A stretch of 64,000 nt of DNA from positions 18,065,541 to 18,129,540 of the forward strand of contig CM047814.1 of NCBI GenBank assembly GCA_026214975.1, given 5' to 3'. Below are positions 43,298 through 54,800 of this stretch, one piece after another; the stretch's first letter is position 1; every line of letters begins with the position of its first letter. Made by a program: the position numbers and the translations under genes. The notes beneath the pieces are model-generated. The model was not told the origin of the DNA and searched no databases. It saw only the letters and a program-made list of their open reading frames with translations. This DNA comes from Gentiana macrophylla. Taxonomy: Eukaryota > Streptophyta > Magnoliopsida > Gentianales > Gentianaceae.

Positions 43298-44476
43298 TCA
43301 TGTCGATAAATCAAGGCACTTATAGCCGTGGTGAGCTGGGTTGTAACCCAAGAAGATACAGAATTTAGACCAGAAATATGGTTTATGTTGGTTATACAAG
43401 CGAAGGTAGGGCCAACATGCACACCCAAAAACATGAAGGAAGGAATAGTCCGGGGACTGACCAAAGACCATTTCATAAGGGGGTTCGTCATTGAGGATTC
43501 GAGTAGGGAGGCGGTTTATAAGGTAGGTGGCGATTAAGAAGGCATCTTCCCAATAGGGTAAGGGTAAGTTAGATTGGGCAATGAGGGATAGACCGACCTC
43601 AACAATTTGGCGGTGACGCCGTTCAATGGCGCCGACTTGCTCGTGAGTGTGTGGACACGAGAGGCGGTGAATAATGCCAATAGAGGTGAGGTATGGGGAA
43701 AGATGACGATATTCACCACCCCAATCAGTTTGTAAAGCTTTTAATTTAGTTTTAAATTGACTTTCAATCGTGGCAAGGAAATCACGAAAAGTAGATTCAA
43801 CATCAGATTTGCGTTTAAGGGGAAAAAGCCATAAATATTTCATGAAATCATCAAGAAGGCTAACATAATAACATGAACCATAAATAGAAGATTCAGTACA
43901 TGGTCCCCAAACATCAGAATAAATTAAATCAAGAGGTGCAGAAGACGTAAAATCGGAAACATACAAAGGTTGATTGTGACTCTTAGCTAATTGACACGGG
44001 GTACACACATTAGAGGGTGATTTATTTGATAAACTAATGGATAAATGACCTAAGACTTGATGAAGGACAGAAAATGAACAATGTCCAAGACGTTGATGCC
44101 GAAGGGAGGAGGAGCAGGATGTAGCAGTAAGGGCTTGAACTGGAGAGCGGTCGAAGGTTGAAGAGAAGCGGTAGAGTCAATAGTTGACAAATCCCCTAAG
44201 ATGGATGCGGCCTGAGTAATCCTTCACAAGAAAGTAATTATTGTGAAATTCAAAATATACAGAGTTATTATGAGCAAATTGGCAGACAGAAAGTAAATTT
44301 TGGGTGATGGAGGGGGAAACTAGCACATTATGCAATAAATATATATGCGTAGGAGTAATAACAGACGAAGAGCCAAGGTGAGAAATTTTTGAACCTGTAC
44401 TATCACCGACGTGCACCTTGTCCGGACAATCGTATGGTTCATAGGAGAGATTTAAGTTTTGAAGGTCATTAGTCAT
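43298..44476 (-). pseudogene. copia integrase and protease/pre-integrase region
   Basis: The frame 44008-43298 (236 codons) encodes CTPCQLAKSHNQPL, LDLIYSDVWGP, the second acidic block LQTDWGGEYRHL and the third block HEQVGAIERRHRQIVEVGL. The second block has Trp where Asn is usual. Upstream, 44476-44177 contains TPTHIYLLHNVLVSPSITQN then LLSV, the region between protease and integrase. A short break separates the two. Confidence 0.82.
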
Positions 44477-45509
44477 ATGATGTGTGTGGCCGGTATTGGG
44501 TATCCAATGGGTAGGGGCATACGCATGTTGATACGTGTGATATGCGTGTGGGGGCCGAAGGGTGGGGTTGGGATGAAGGGTGAGGAAGGGCTGTTGGGGG
44601 GTGCGGAGTACCTATAGTAACATGCTGAGGCTAAATGTCCAACTCTGGAGCAGATTTGGCAGACGGGAGGGGCTTCACCATTGTAATTAGGACAGGGAGC
44701 ACCACAGCCATGACCACGCCCCCGGCCTCTGTAATTATTAAAACAACACCAATCCTGTGGATTAGACGAGGCTGCCATGTTTGCCGATGGGGTTGGAGAA
44801 GGTGTTGTCGGAGTAGCGGACGGTGCAAGAGGACGGTGATGTTGTATGTGAGATTCAACAGTCAACAATCGAGAATATACCTCATCAACGGTTATACTAG
44901 ATTTAGATCCAAGCATGGTGACCAAGGAGTCATAGTCCGGCCCTAGACCGGCAAGGACATATGCGATGAAATCGTCATCGGAAAGGGTGTGTCCGGCGAG
45001 TGCTAAATCTTCCGAAATTCTTTTGAGTTTGAAGTAGTAGTCTGAGGATGAGAGTTCTTGCTTACGGGCTGAGGCAAGTTCGGTGCGTAATTGGATCGAC
45101 TTAGCACGCTAGCAGAGGCAAAAGTTGTCTACAACACAGACCATATGGCTGCTGAAGAAGAGGTGGTATACACTTGCATTAAAACGTCGTTCGATAATGA
45201 AGAAGTAATAGTTCTTAGGATGAGGCTGTCCTGTTTAGTCCATTCGGTGAAGGCTGGGTTGGGGCTAGTATTGCCGGCAGCATTTGTGGTCATTTTCATC
45301 GGCGGTGGGATCGTTCCGTCAACATAACCGAAGACTCCTTGGCCCGGGAGATAAGAGAGGATTTGTGCATGCCATAAGTTGTAATTTTGATGAGTTAATT
45401 TCGTTATGTGTGTAGAAGACGATGGGGTGAAGGTAGGGGGGTAAGAAGAGGGTGAGGGGGAGGTGGCGGCGGTGCTGGCTGTTGTGGTTGACATGACTGT
45501 TGTCAGCAA
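44473..45509 (-). pseudogene. copia gag
   Basis: Starts with an ATG at 45509 and a serine/threonine-rich leader, then LTHQNYNLWHAQILSYLPGQ, then a break near 45130. The distal frame (44925-44473) has QDWCCFNNYRGRGRGHGCG and the zinc knuckle CQICSRVGHLASAC. Gag would package the RNA. One or more frame changes lie at 45130-44930. Confidence 0.8.
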
Positions 45510-45530
45510 ACTGACTTTTTTTTAAGGTTT

Positions 45531-45802
45531 CAAAAGATGTTAGTATTACTTATTTTCTCAAAATAAGTTTGCGGAGCATGTGTCTAGCGACCCATTCTGG
45601 TTAAGGGCTCGGTCTACATGATGCGTCGTTATAGAAGCACAAGTTACACAACAACCCAAAGAAAAAGGCCTACCACTACAATACTCTTACTATTTACAAT
45701 TAACTATTGGTGCTGGCTTTCAAGATCCAAATAAAATCTACTACTATCAAAATATCATTCCACGTTACGGGGTTTGGAGCCGACCTTTAAGTTCCTTTTC
45801 TC
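45531..45802. other. Unassigned junction sequence
   Basis: Lies between the gag start of the minus-strand copia element and the LTR of the next element. It resembles neither LTR by eye. It may be the damaged 5' end of the left element or unrelated sequence. Confidence 0.35.
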
Positions 45803-47722
45803 TACTATTTCTTTATGTTTATACATATATTAAATGGCTTTTCTGTTGTCATATATTTGTTCTTTTAAAGAACCAATTATGAATTATTATATGATAACGC
45901 CCTTAGTATTAAAGCGTGTGAGAGAAACCATGATAGGCGATTATGGTTGATGAGATCTCTAATCACTTTAATAAGTTTGATACTTAAATGTCTACAGGCT
46001 TATGTACTATTAAGCAGGGCATTGATAGTATAAAAGAGACTAGCACGTATTAGATGTCTTCTGTCTTTAAGTAGGGTGGATAGATCTCGCTCTATCGAAG
46101 TGTGTAGAGACACTTGACCATGCGTGGGCGTGTATTAGAGAATCGCGACGTTTGGGATCGACCCACTTACACGGATAAGTGTCACTATGTGGCGGTTGTG
46201 TAATTATCCTTAAGACCGAGTCTTCATGGCATCACGGTGTGGATTGTCATGCTTTGACACTATTGAGGTTTCCACAGCCACGGGCGATCATGCGGTAGTG
46301 ATTGGGTATGATAATGAAGCATCGCGGAGTATACATGATTGGTCGTCCGGGAATCGCGTATCCTATGATTGGGATCGAATATCCGAAATGGCCTTCTTAT
46401 AAGGAATGTCTTACTCTCGTGAATCTTTGCAAAGTGGGAGTAAACGAGTTACCGAGAGAGCATGATATCCAGATTATAAGATACGGTCGTTGATGTTTTG
46501 ACACTCGACTAACGACCGTATGGATATATTATTACGATAGGATTGTAAGTTGCACAAGAATCGTTTCACATGAAAGGTAGTAGTCATTGCATTTGACTCT
46601 TCCGATGATTGGGGTCACGGTGTGTTGCAGACGCTATCCCGTGATCGTTAGGCATGAAGGGCATTTTAAGTAATTTGCACTTTGTGTCTACGGCCAACAT
46701 ATTCGGAAGCCTATCGGGTAACACACATAAGAACATCTAGCCGGATTAAAATGTGGTTATAGATGATAACCAAATAAGGAAAGTTTTATCTCACGACTAT
46801 AAATGTTATAGTGGTAAATTAATATTGTGGTATTTATTTATTATGAATAAATTAAATACAAGATATTAATAATATTGTATTAATTAAAGAATATTCCGGA
46901 TGCCAAAATATTGGCTAAAGGTGGCGCAATTTTGGAGTGTATAAGATACACTTGGATTGTACAATTTAATTAATGGTATTACCATATATTAATATTAGAT
47001 ATTAATATTTATAAATATGTACATACAGCGTGTGTTTGCACCAATTCAAATTGGTGATTCATGCGCACCATATATTTATATATATATATAGATTTATTTG
47101 TGTTATATATATGTGATATATACACATGTGTAAATTGATTTATGGTAATATAATAAAAGATAAATATTGTCACTATAAGATATTGACAATATCTTGGAAA
47201 TATTCAATATAAGATATTGACAATATCCTAGATTTATTTGATATAAGATATTATAATAAATGAGATAAATCAATCAATTATATTTTCCTTATTTTATTGG
47301 AGAAATGTTTTCTTCTCCTCCACTCTATTAGGCGCCCACTCACTATAAATAAGAGGTGGGTGTCATGCTCTTTCAGACAACACAATTCCAAGAACTAATA
47401 GTTCTTTGTGTAAAATAGAGAGCATCTTTTGGAGGGTTGGAGAGAGGGGAAAAGGGCGAGTCTAGCAACCGGAGTTTTCCAATAAGAATCCATGATAGGA
47501 TTCCGCGGGTTGTTCATTCGTGTGGACTAGCGGCAGAGGCCGAACACTCAAGGGCTCTATGCAGAACTACTCTCCCAGACGGTCAAAGCGTCGATCTTTT
47601 AGATCAACCAAGGTAACCACCGTCTACTAACTCGTTTGTTTATTGCTTAAACGAAGTCGATCTTGGGTCGATAGGAAATAAATTTATGAATTCCGCTGCG
47701 TTCCCGCGTAGATTTCCTAACA
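45803..47722 (+). repeat. 5' LTR of the large copia element
   Basis: About 1.92 kb, ending TTCCTAACA. A TATA box (tataaata) lies at 47344-47351 followed by a transcribed-looking leader. The shared sequence with the right copy begins tactatttctttatg in both. A 60-codon open stretch in the LTR (46302-46493 and 62984-63241) occurs in both copies because the LTRs are copies; it is not evidence for a gene. Confidence 0.78.
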
Positions 47723-47723
47723 G

Positions 47724-47735
47724 TGGTATCGGAGC
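47724..47735 (+). other. Primer binding site of the large copia element
   Basis: tggtatcggagc starts one base after the left LTR and differs from the standard initiator-Met site at one position. Confidence 0.75.
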
Positions 47736-47929
47736 GAGCTTCGAGCTTAAGCAATAAGCATGTTATTTTGGCGTAGTTAATTTTAGGGAATATTAGGTTT
47801 TAGTCCACTTTCCTTCATGTATATAAATTTTAATCCAGTATATATTTTTTTGTTGGTTCAAGGACAAAACATTTTTCTTCGGACTATTTTACCCTTTCTT
47901 TTAATCGCTAATATTCCTTTTAATCCCTT

Positions 47930-48132
47930 TCCGCCTTTTGTTCAGCTACATCCGCTGTTGCTCCCCGCCGCTGCCATCTCCGGCATTTCACGCCCCGCCT
48001 CCTCCTCCTCCTCCTCGTACAAATCTCACCTGATTAATGTTGGATCATTTTCAGCTGCCGTAGCAAGAGCTGAGCTCCGGCCATCGGGAATCGTCAATCA
48101 AATCAACAGAAGAAGGAAAATGCTAGGACGGG
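47930..48132 (+). pseudogene. Possible captured first exon, unknown gene
   Basis: An open stretch containing a serine run, SSSSSYKSHLINVGSFSAA, and ending RRRKMLGR before a possible GT donor near 48132. The composition (C/G-rich start, Arg/Ser-rich peptide) looks like the start of an organelle-targeted protein. It could pair with the 33-bp exon at 48212. No family was recognised. Confidence 0.3.
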
Positions 48133-48211
48133 TCTGTTCTCTATGTTAATGACTGAGTATCTTGATTGTTTGTCTTTGAGCTCTCAATGAATTCCGAGTG
48201 TGTTTTCCCAG

Positions 48212-48244
48212 GCTTCTAGATCATTATCCAGTGCATTCAATTAT
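48212..48244 (+). pseudogene. Possible captured 33-bp exon
   Basis: Bounded by ttttcccag on the left and gtaagt on the right, both strong splice signals. Encodes ASRSLSSAFNY. Short exons with such clean borders suggest copied gene sequence, but no family is recognised. Confidence 0.3.
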
Positions 48245-48884
48245 GTAAGTCAGGCTGTTCTTATTCACAAGATCTTTTGATTTTTATTTTCCGGATTTTT
48301 ATTGACGGGGCCATATCTCCTCTGTTTACTTTTTAAACCAAGTGAACAAAGGATTGATTGGATGCGTTGAATTACACGATGTAATAGTTGTTTTTGACTC
48401 TTTGATGTAAAATGATAATACTCATTTCTTTTTTGTTTTGGCCAACTCCAATGATTTCGAAGGATTGTTAAAATACAAATTTCAAATGTGTACATATTGT
48501 TGAATACTTTCAATTTATTTTCCCATTTGTTGTCTGGGAGATGTTCAGGTTCAGTGTTTTCTTTTTGGGTTGTGAACTTGCCCTTTTGTGAATAGTAGAT
48601 AGTGATTCTTTGTTTGCTTTGTTTCTGAGTGTATATGCCCACCTCTTTTAGATAGTGATTTTGTTTGCAAATTGACTACGCTAGTTGTGATTCTTTACTT
48701 TCGTTTGCTCTGTTAATTCTAGATAGACCTTAAATACCCGAAATGGTACCAGCAGAAGGTGATTTCAACTACTTGTGCGGCTTGTGAACAAATAGATGAT
48801 GCAAAACACTCTGTGTTTGTGATTTGTATTTTCCAATCAATCCTTTGTTCGCTTTTTTATTCCCTGTGCTTGATTTATTCACAG

Positions 48885-48989
48885 GATATGTTAATGTCAA
48901 CAAAGTTAAAGGGAGAAGCCTTTTTTACTATTTTGTTGAAGCAGTTGAGGATCCTGATTCAAAACCACTTCTTCTTTGGCTAAATGGAG
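48885..48989 (+). pseudogene. Captured serine carboxypeptidase-like (S10) exon
   Basis: Preceded by ttattcacag and followed by gtgaat. Read with a split first codon it encodes [17 protein letters not shown], then [11 protein letters not shown], then LLLWLNG. This is the conserved block that in S10 carboxypeptidases leads into GGPGCSS. The next exon with GPGCSS is absent downstream. The frame is undamaged over all 105 bp and both splice sites are present, so the copy is fairly recent or conserved. It cannot be an active peptidase on its own: the catalytic Ser, Asp and His lie elsewhere. Confidence 0.75.
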
Positions 48990-49194
48990 GTGAATTGAAG
49001 TAGTGCTGAACCTTGTATCTTTATTTTTTTGTTGGGCCCACCACGATTTTACCGTTATACACCACACAACCTTTGCACCACAACAAAAGGACCTTCAAAA
49101 AGGTCGATTCTCGACTTTCCGAAGGTCGAGTGCGGAGATATATCTTATTTTGTTTCATATACTTGGTTCATATCATTAAGTTTTCTAATAGACT

Positions 49195-50440
49195 AGTGCT
49201 ACTTTGTTAGTGTGTTACTTTGTTGGTGTGTTACTTTGTTGGGGTGTTACTTTGTTGAGAACAAAAATAGACTAGTATGTTACTTTGTTGGTGTGTTACT
49301 GTGTTACTTTGTTGAGAACAAAAATAGACTAGTGTGTTACTTTGTTGAGAATTGAGAACAAAAATAGACTAGTGTGTTACTTTGTTGGTGTGTTACTTTG
49401 TTGAGAACAAAAATAGACTAGTGTGTTACTTTGTTGGTTTGTTGAACAAAAATAGACCAGTGTGTTACTATGTTGTTGTGTTACTTTGTTGGTGTGTTAC
49501 TGTGTTGAGAACAAAAATAGACTAGTGTGTTACTTTGTTGGTATGTTACTTTGTTGGTGTGTTACTTTGTTGAGAACAAAAATAGACTAGTGTGTTACTA
49601 TGTTGGTGTGTTACTTTGTTGTTGTGTTACTTTGTTGGTGTGTTACTTTGTTGAGAACAAAAATAGACTAGTGTGTTACTTTGTTAGTGTGTTACTTTGT
49701 TGGTGTGTTACTTTGTTGAGAACAAAAATAGACTAGTGTGTTACTTTGTTGGTGTATTACTTTGTTGGTTTGTTACTTGGTTGATTTGTTATTTGGTTGG
49801 TGTGTTACTTTGTTGATGTGTTACTTGGTTGGTGTGTTACTTGGTTGGTGTGTTACTTTGTTGAGAACAAAAATTTGTTGGTGTGTTACTTTGTTGGTGT
49901 GTTACTGTTACTGTGTTACTTTATCGGTGTGTTACTTTGTTGGTGTGTTACTTTGTTGAGAACAAAAATAGACTAGTGTGTTACTATGTTGGTGTGTTAC
50001 TTTATTGTTGTGTTACTAGGTTGGTGTGTTACTTACTTGTTGGTGTGTTACTTTGTTGAAAACAAAAATAGACTAGTGTGTTACTTTGTTAGTGTGTTAC
50101 TTTGTTGTTGTGTTACTTTGTTGAGAACAAAAATAGACTAGTGTGCTACTATGTTACTGTGTTACTGTGTTACTTTGTTGGTGTGTTACTTTGTCGAGAA
50201 CAAAAATAGACCAGTGTGTTACTTTGTTGGTACTTTGTTGGCGTGTTACTTTGTTGGTGTGCTACTTTTTTGAGAATAAAAATAGACTAGTGTGTTACTT
50301 TGTTGGGGTGTTACTTTGTTGAGAATAAGAATAGACTAGTGTGTTGAGAATAAAAATAGACTAGTGTGTTACTTTGTTGAGAACAAAAATAGAGTAGTGT
50401 GTTACTTTGTTGGTGTGTTACTTTGTTGATTCAAATGATT
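49195..50440 (+). repeat. Minisatellite, unit gtgttactttgttgg (15 bp)
   Basis: Dozens of copies of a 14-15-bp unit are grouped into irregular higher-order blocks separated by agaacaaaaatagactagt. Block length varies from one to about six units. Open frames across it (for example 49527-49959) are only repeats of the unit and are not genes. Confidence 0.9.
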
Positions 50441-50464
50441 ATGTTTGTGTTTTTTTGTCTTCAG

Positions 50465-50555
50465 AAAATTGGAGGAGCCTAGATTCTCTATTGATGAAGC
50501 TGAGCCGATGCTATTTGATGCATTTTCTGCTTCATACATCTTTCAAGGAGTTTGA
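50465..50555 (+). pseudogene. Possible captured last exon, unknown gene
   Basis: After ttttttgtcttcag a frame encodes KLEEPRFSIDEAEPMLFD, then AFSASYIFQGV, and a stop. The T-rich acceptor and acidic, non-repetitive peptide are gene-like. The family is not recognised. Confidence 0.3.
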
Positions 50556-50879
50556 TGTGGTGTGGGTTTGAAGGATGAAGGTCCATAGATGGTAAAACAG
50601 ACTGCTTTTGTCTTCAAGAACTTGAAGAATGTTTTAGTTTCATTAATATGCTTTTTGATTACATCCAATAATATTAGGCTTTTATCCATAATACTTTGAT
50701 AGATTGTTTCATTAGGATATGAAGCATTTTTGATAGATTGTAGTATTAAGCAATGTTAATGGTGATATTTTGGATCTCAATAAAACGTGTCCTTTATTCT
50801 TTGTTGTGTCATCATTCTATCGTATTCTTGTGTCATCATATCGTGTTCTTGTATTCTTGTGTTAGTGTAAACGCTTCGA

Positions 50880-51310
50880 TAAAATCCGGCTTTCAAATAC
50901 CACGTCGAAAAGGTATTAAACGCGGTTTCAAAATGAAGATAAAAAAAAATATGAACTTTGGTGAAACAATTTTGATGATTGGTGTTATAAATCGAAAATT
51001 ACGGTCGTTTATAAGAAAAGCATTCCGGTTAATACAAGTATTTTTTCGTCTTTCAAAATATACGTCGGAAGGGTATCATATTTGGGCTCAAATTGAATAG
51101 CAAAAAAAAACATGAATTTTGGTGAAAAAATTTCGATTATCGGAGTTATAAATCAAAAGTTACGAGTGTTGGAAAAAAAAAAAAAAAAAGATAACAAGTC
51201 AAGCAAATGATTTGAAGAAGGTGAAAAGTTATGCATATCGCGCGTCCCCTTTTATTAAAAGTGGTTTGAAGTTTATGCATATGCGCGCGTCCCCTTTTAT
51301 TAAAAGGGTA
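50880..51310 (+). repeat. Two diverged direct repeats at the MULE right side
   Basis: About 50880-51010 and 51020-51175 share phrases such as acatgaa(c/t)tttggtgaaa and ttataaatc(g/a)aaa. The phrase cgcgtccccttttattaaaa occurs twice at 51241-51262 and 51285-51307. Confidence 0.65.
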
Positions 51311-51449
51311 TTTTTGTCCGTCTGAAATTTTTTTGTCCTTTTTGCAACTAAAAAAATAAGTGTGTCCTATTTATTCATTTTATAAATATTTTTGTCATTT
51401 TCCCTCAATCCCCCTTAATTTTATCGTTTAAATCACATAATTAAAAGAT

Positions 51450-51700
51450 GAAAGATATTTGATTCGCAAAAGTGATACATCAAAAGAAAAAAAACGAGAT
51501 CAGGTGGTGCTCGCCGATCAAGTGGCGCACCACCACCGGCGGCGGCCGGGTCGGCGGCGGCAATGAAAGCGTATATTTGATTGCGAAAGATATTTGATTC
51601 GCAAAAGTGATACATCAAAAGAAAAAAAAACGAGATCGTGGGGGCGGGCACCACCACCGGGCGGCCGGTCGGTCGGCGGCGGCGTAAAGAGGCGACCGCC
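51450..51700 (+). repeat. Tandem duplication in the copia leader, about 135 bp
   Basis: agatatttgattcgcaaaag, then tgatacatcaaaagaaaa, then acgagatc and a GC-rich stretch (caccaccgg, ggcggccgg, tcggcggcgg) occur twice in the same order. Confidence 0.8.
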
Positions 51701-54190
51701 GTGCCGCCGTCGGTTGACCGGTCAATGCTGGCGGATCTCCAAATTTTTGTTTTGTGTATTTTGTGATTCAATACGGTTCATAGTTGTGATTGTTAATTTC
51801 CCTTTGTTTAGTTGTGTCATGTGGCTAACCAATGGTTCAAATAGTTTGGCCATTGGGATGCCACATGACATTAAATAATAATGGTCTTTCCAAACTTAAT
51901 TTGGAATAGGCCTAGGCCCTTTCCAAATATTTGATTTGGGAAAAGGCCTAGGCCACTTCCAAAATTTTGATTTTGGAAAGTGGTCAGGCCTAAACCAAAA
52001 TTATTTGGCCTTTCCAAATATTTGATTTGGAATAAGCTGAGCAGCCTTTCAAATATTTAATTTGTAAAGCGCAGAGCTTAAGCCACTTCCAAAATTTTGA
52101 TTTTGGAAAGTGGTCGAACTAAGTTTAATTTGGTTTAGAAACCAAAGCGCATCCTTTTGATTACGAATCAAAAAGAAAGAAACAAAAGAGAAATAATTTT
52201 AATTTTGATTTATTTTGGAATAGTTCTAATTTATTAAAATTAAAATTAAAATCGGTTTAAAATTAATCGTTAATTTTATTTCGATTAAAATCATTTAATT
52301 AATTAAATGTTAATTAGTTAATTGATTGGATAAAATTATTTAATAGATTAAATGTTAATTGATTAATTAAGACGCAAGTAGTTAAATTTTAATTTTATCT
52401 TTTTCATAAGATTTTATTGTATGGATTAGATATAGTAGATATAATTTGATTATATGGACCCCGATTGATCATGGACTCGACCAATAGGATATATGTGAAT
52501 GATTTAATTTTTCTGTTGGTTTAAAAATTGTCCTAGGCCGTTATGAAGAACGTGACCTAGTTTTTTTTTCTGCATCTATCACATTCCCGTTAGCTCCCCC
52601 CCGTGTACGGCGGGTGTATTTATTTTATTAGATAGAATTAAATGTAACAAGAATGGAGCAGAAGATGGAGACCAAAGAAAGAAAAATAAAGATCCCATTG
52701 GAGAATGGAGCATTAAAGATCCTATTGGCGGTTGCAATACTACCTTAGATTGTGACCCGCGGTTTCGTCGGTTTGTATTGAAACCGCACTTCTAGGAAAA
52801 GTCCATGATCATACCGGTTACTTTACGCATTTATTTATTTTGTGCTTGTATTTATTTTATATGATACGATAGATGCATGACTAGGCACGATCTAGATAAA
52901 TGTGTAGGATGTATGTCTATAGAGATAGATATATTTGATGAGACCGTAATTAAAATTAATTAAGTGAATTAATTTACATAAATACTTCCACAACAAAAAT
53001 CAAGTCGAAAAATTGTCTCCCAATATTATAACGACGGTGAAGAGCCTTTGTTCGGATCCAACTGATCGACCCCTCGCCGGGAGTTGACCTACCATGGGTA
53101 TATCGTCGTTATTGAGATATGATCGTATGAGATCTCGCGAATATTGGGTTATGACTTGACTAGAGTATTGCGGTGATTGGCCCTCGTCGGGACCGCCTTA
53201 TTCTAGAGGCAAGGGTTGACTACCACATAAAGATGTGAATTGTCAAAGAGTTGACTAGTCAACCACCAAGAGTCACATAGAGATGTGATTGGTAAGAGTT
53301 ACATACCTTTCAAATTATTCCGGTTGATCGGCCCTCGTCGGGAATCGGGGTAACCAGATGGGATCTTGACCACTAAAGAATTTTGAAAGATTCTTGAAAG
53401 TCAATTGGGAATAGTTGACTAGTGAGAGCAAAATCATAAATCAAAAGACCATTTTTGATTTTGCGTGTATAAACAACAACACTCTTTTTCTTTCATTTTT
53501 ATGTTGTAGTTTTAGCAAACTTTATATTTATGTTTTATTCTCGATTAGTATAACCAATTTATGACTGTTAATCTTGAGAAACGTTCTCAAATATGGTTAA
53601 GTAATTTTAATCCTTTTAAAATTAGCAATGACACGAGCAATCTCGTTATAGTAGTTAGAGACAAGGAGACTACATATTTGATGCAGTACTCCAAGGCTTT
53701 ATTTATTAATGAAAGCGGAAGCTCATGACATTGGATACGATCCAATATGATCATTCAGTCATACGATGACAATTAATTCAAACGTTGGATAAGAATGACC
53801 ACATCGAATTTTGGAAAGGTTGTTTTCAAAATTGTAAGATTTAAGTGTCGACTTAATTCTACCATTGCTTAAATGTTAATTAAATAGTTAATGTTTTAAA
53901 TACGATTTAAAAGGTTAAATAAACTATTTAATAAACTTTAGATTTTCTTTATGAAAGGAATCAAAGACATAGCTCTTGTGATCGTTCTTAAGTCTTATGA
54001 AGACTACAATAAGAAACATTTTCAAGTGCTTAAAGGATTAAAAAGGAAAGTTAGGGCATGTGCTTAAATAGAAAACTTATTGAAGTTTCTATTCTAGGCA
54101 AGTGAGTTGAGATAAATCTATCTAAGTTCAAGTCAACTCTTAGATATATGATATCTTGCGAGTGTGATTAAATTAGAAAGATTAAATACA
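51701..54190 (+). other. Long copia leader and probable gag zone, no clear protein
   Basis: No readable gag was found, although its position predicts one about 53540-54190. At 51840-52140 cctaggcc and ttccaaa(at)att words recur in both directions. At 53065-53350 the phrase tgatcggccctcgtcggga and two variants recur at intervals of about 130-140 bp. About 2 kb between primer site and gag, MULE excluded, is long for a copia leader. Confidence 0.45.
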
Positions 54191-54795
54191 GATATGGAAG
54201 GTGAAGCAAACGTTGTAACACTTACCATATTCGGATCTACAAAAGCGATAAGGGAAATAAATAAATGTTATTATGTTCCGATTCTTATGAAGAACATACT
54301 TTCAGTTATCTGTTAGGATTCAGTAGACATATTCAATTGTAAAGAATAAATGTTATTCCGATAAAGTTGGAAGGTCACTGAATCTAACATACTAGATTGT
54401 TATCACTATATAGTTGATATATGTGATGATCTCAACTAAATATTTGTGTGGCTGTTATCCTTAATATTTGTGGTTGTTCTAGACATAGTCTCTCTGGAAG
54501 GGAAGCGTGTAACTAAACGTCATTCTGATGATGTTGAACCATATGATTATGAATCATGTGGGTGATACGATCTTATCTAAAGATGACGAAAGATACCCTT
54601 TTAAGAAAAGGTTGTAAAATCTAGAAAAATTGTCTAAAGCCTGAACATACCGATGTTTGTTGGCTTGTGACAATTAATGCCACAAATAATTGTTTATTAG
54701 TCTCTACGTCTATTTTTAGAAATAGTCAAGTGTACTCATTGAAGTGCATAATTCAGAAAGCCCGAAAAGTTCGAGCTAGTACGAATATGAGATTG
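54190..54795 (+). pseudogene. copia pre-integrase and integrase start
   Basis: Readable pieces: KCYYVPILMKNILSV near 54265-54310 (the YVP...N-L-SV block), then RHSDDVEPYDYESC near 54520-54560 (pre-integrase), then HTDVCWLVTIN near 54650 and, in a shifted frame, the equivalent of a VYLMKHNSESFEKF block near 54730-54770. The sequence is cut at 54800 by the Athila derivative. Confidence 0.6.
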
Positions 54796-54800
54796 ATGAG

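Larger units (their letters stand above)
39372..45530 (-). mobile_element. copia element split by a solo LTR
   Basis: A minus-strand copia copy: 3' LTR 39372-39692, RNase H and distal RT to 40504, a solo gypsy LTR (40505-42195), proximal RT to 42860, integrase, protease region, and gag with its ATG at 45509. The 5' LTR was not found; the sequence right of 45530 does not resemble the 3' LTR. The 5 bp left of the 3' LTR is ctagt, and no matching copy was found at the right end. Confidence 0.8.
47786..51414 (+). mobile_element. Pack-MULE-like element carrying gene fragments
   Basis: A 9-bp duplication, ttaatttta, flanks it at 47777-47785 and 51415-51423, inside the copia leader. The ends are GGGAATATTAGG on the left and, reverse-complemented, GGGGGATTGAGG on the right; both start with a G-run but the inverted repeat is weak. 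Inside are gene-like pieces with splice signals, including a serine carboxypeptidase-like exon, and a 1.2-kb minisatellite, but no transposase. A 9-bp duplication plus captured exons fits a Pack-MULE. No Helitron 3' hairpin with CTRR was found. Confidence 0.6.

Noticed and set aside
46302..46493. Conserved open frame in both LTRs of the large copia element (second copy at 62984-63241)
   Set aside because: The two copies agree because LTRs are duplicates, not because of selection on a protein; the starts differ by frame and no family is recognised.
48759..48983. A 74-codon open frame starting MISTTCAACEQ
   Set aside because: It runs through an intron-like region and reads the carboxypeptidase exon in the wrong phase.
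49527..49959. Open frames with repeated LLCW..TLLVCYFVENKN peptides
   Set aside because: They are translations of the 15-bp minisatellite.
49195..50440. CRISPR-like array (constant unit with spacers)
   Set aside because: The spacers are all the same and the units vary; the context is a plant transposon, so this is a minisatellite.
47786..51414. Helitron as the carrier of the gene fragments
   Set aside because: No 5' TC / 3' CTRR ends or terminal hairpin were found, while a 9-bp duplication points to a Mutator-like element.
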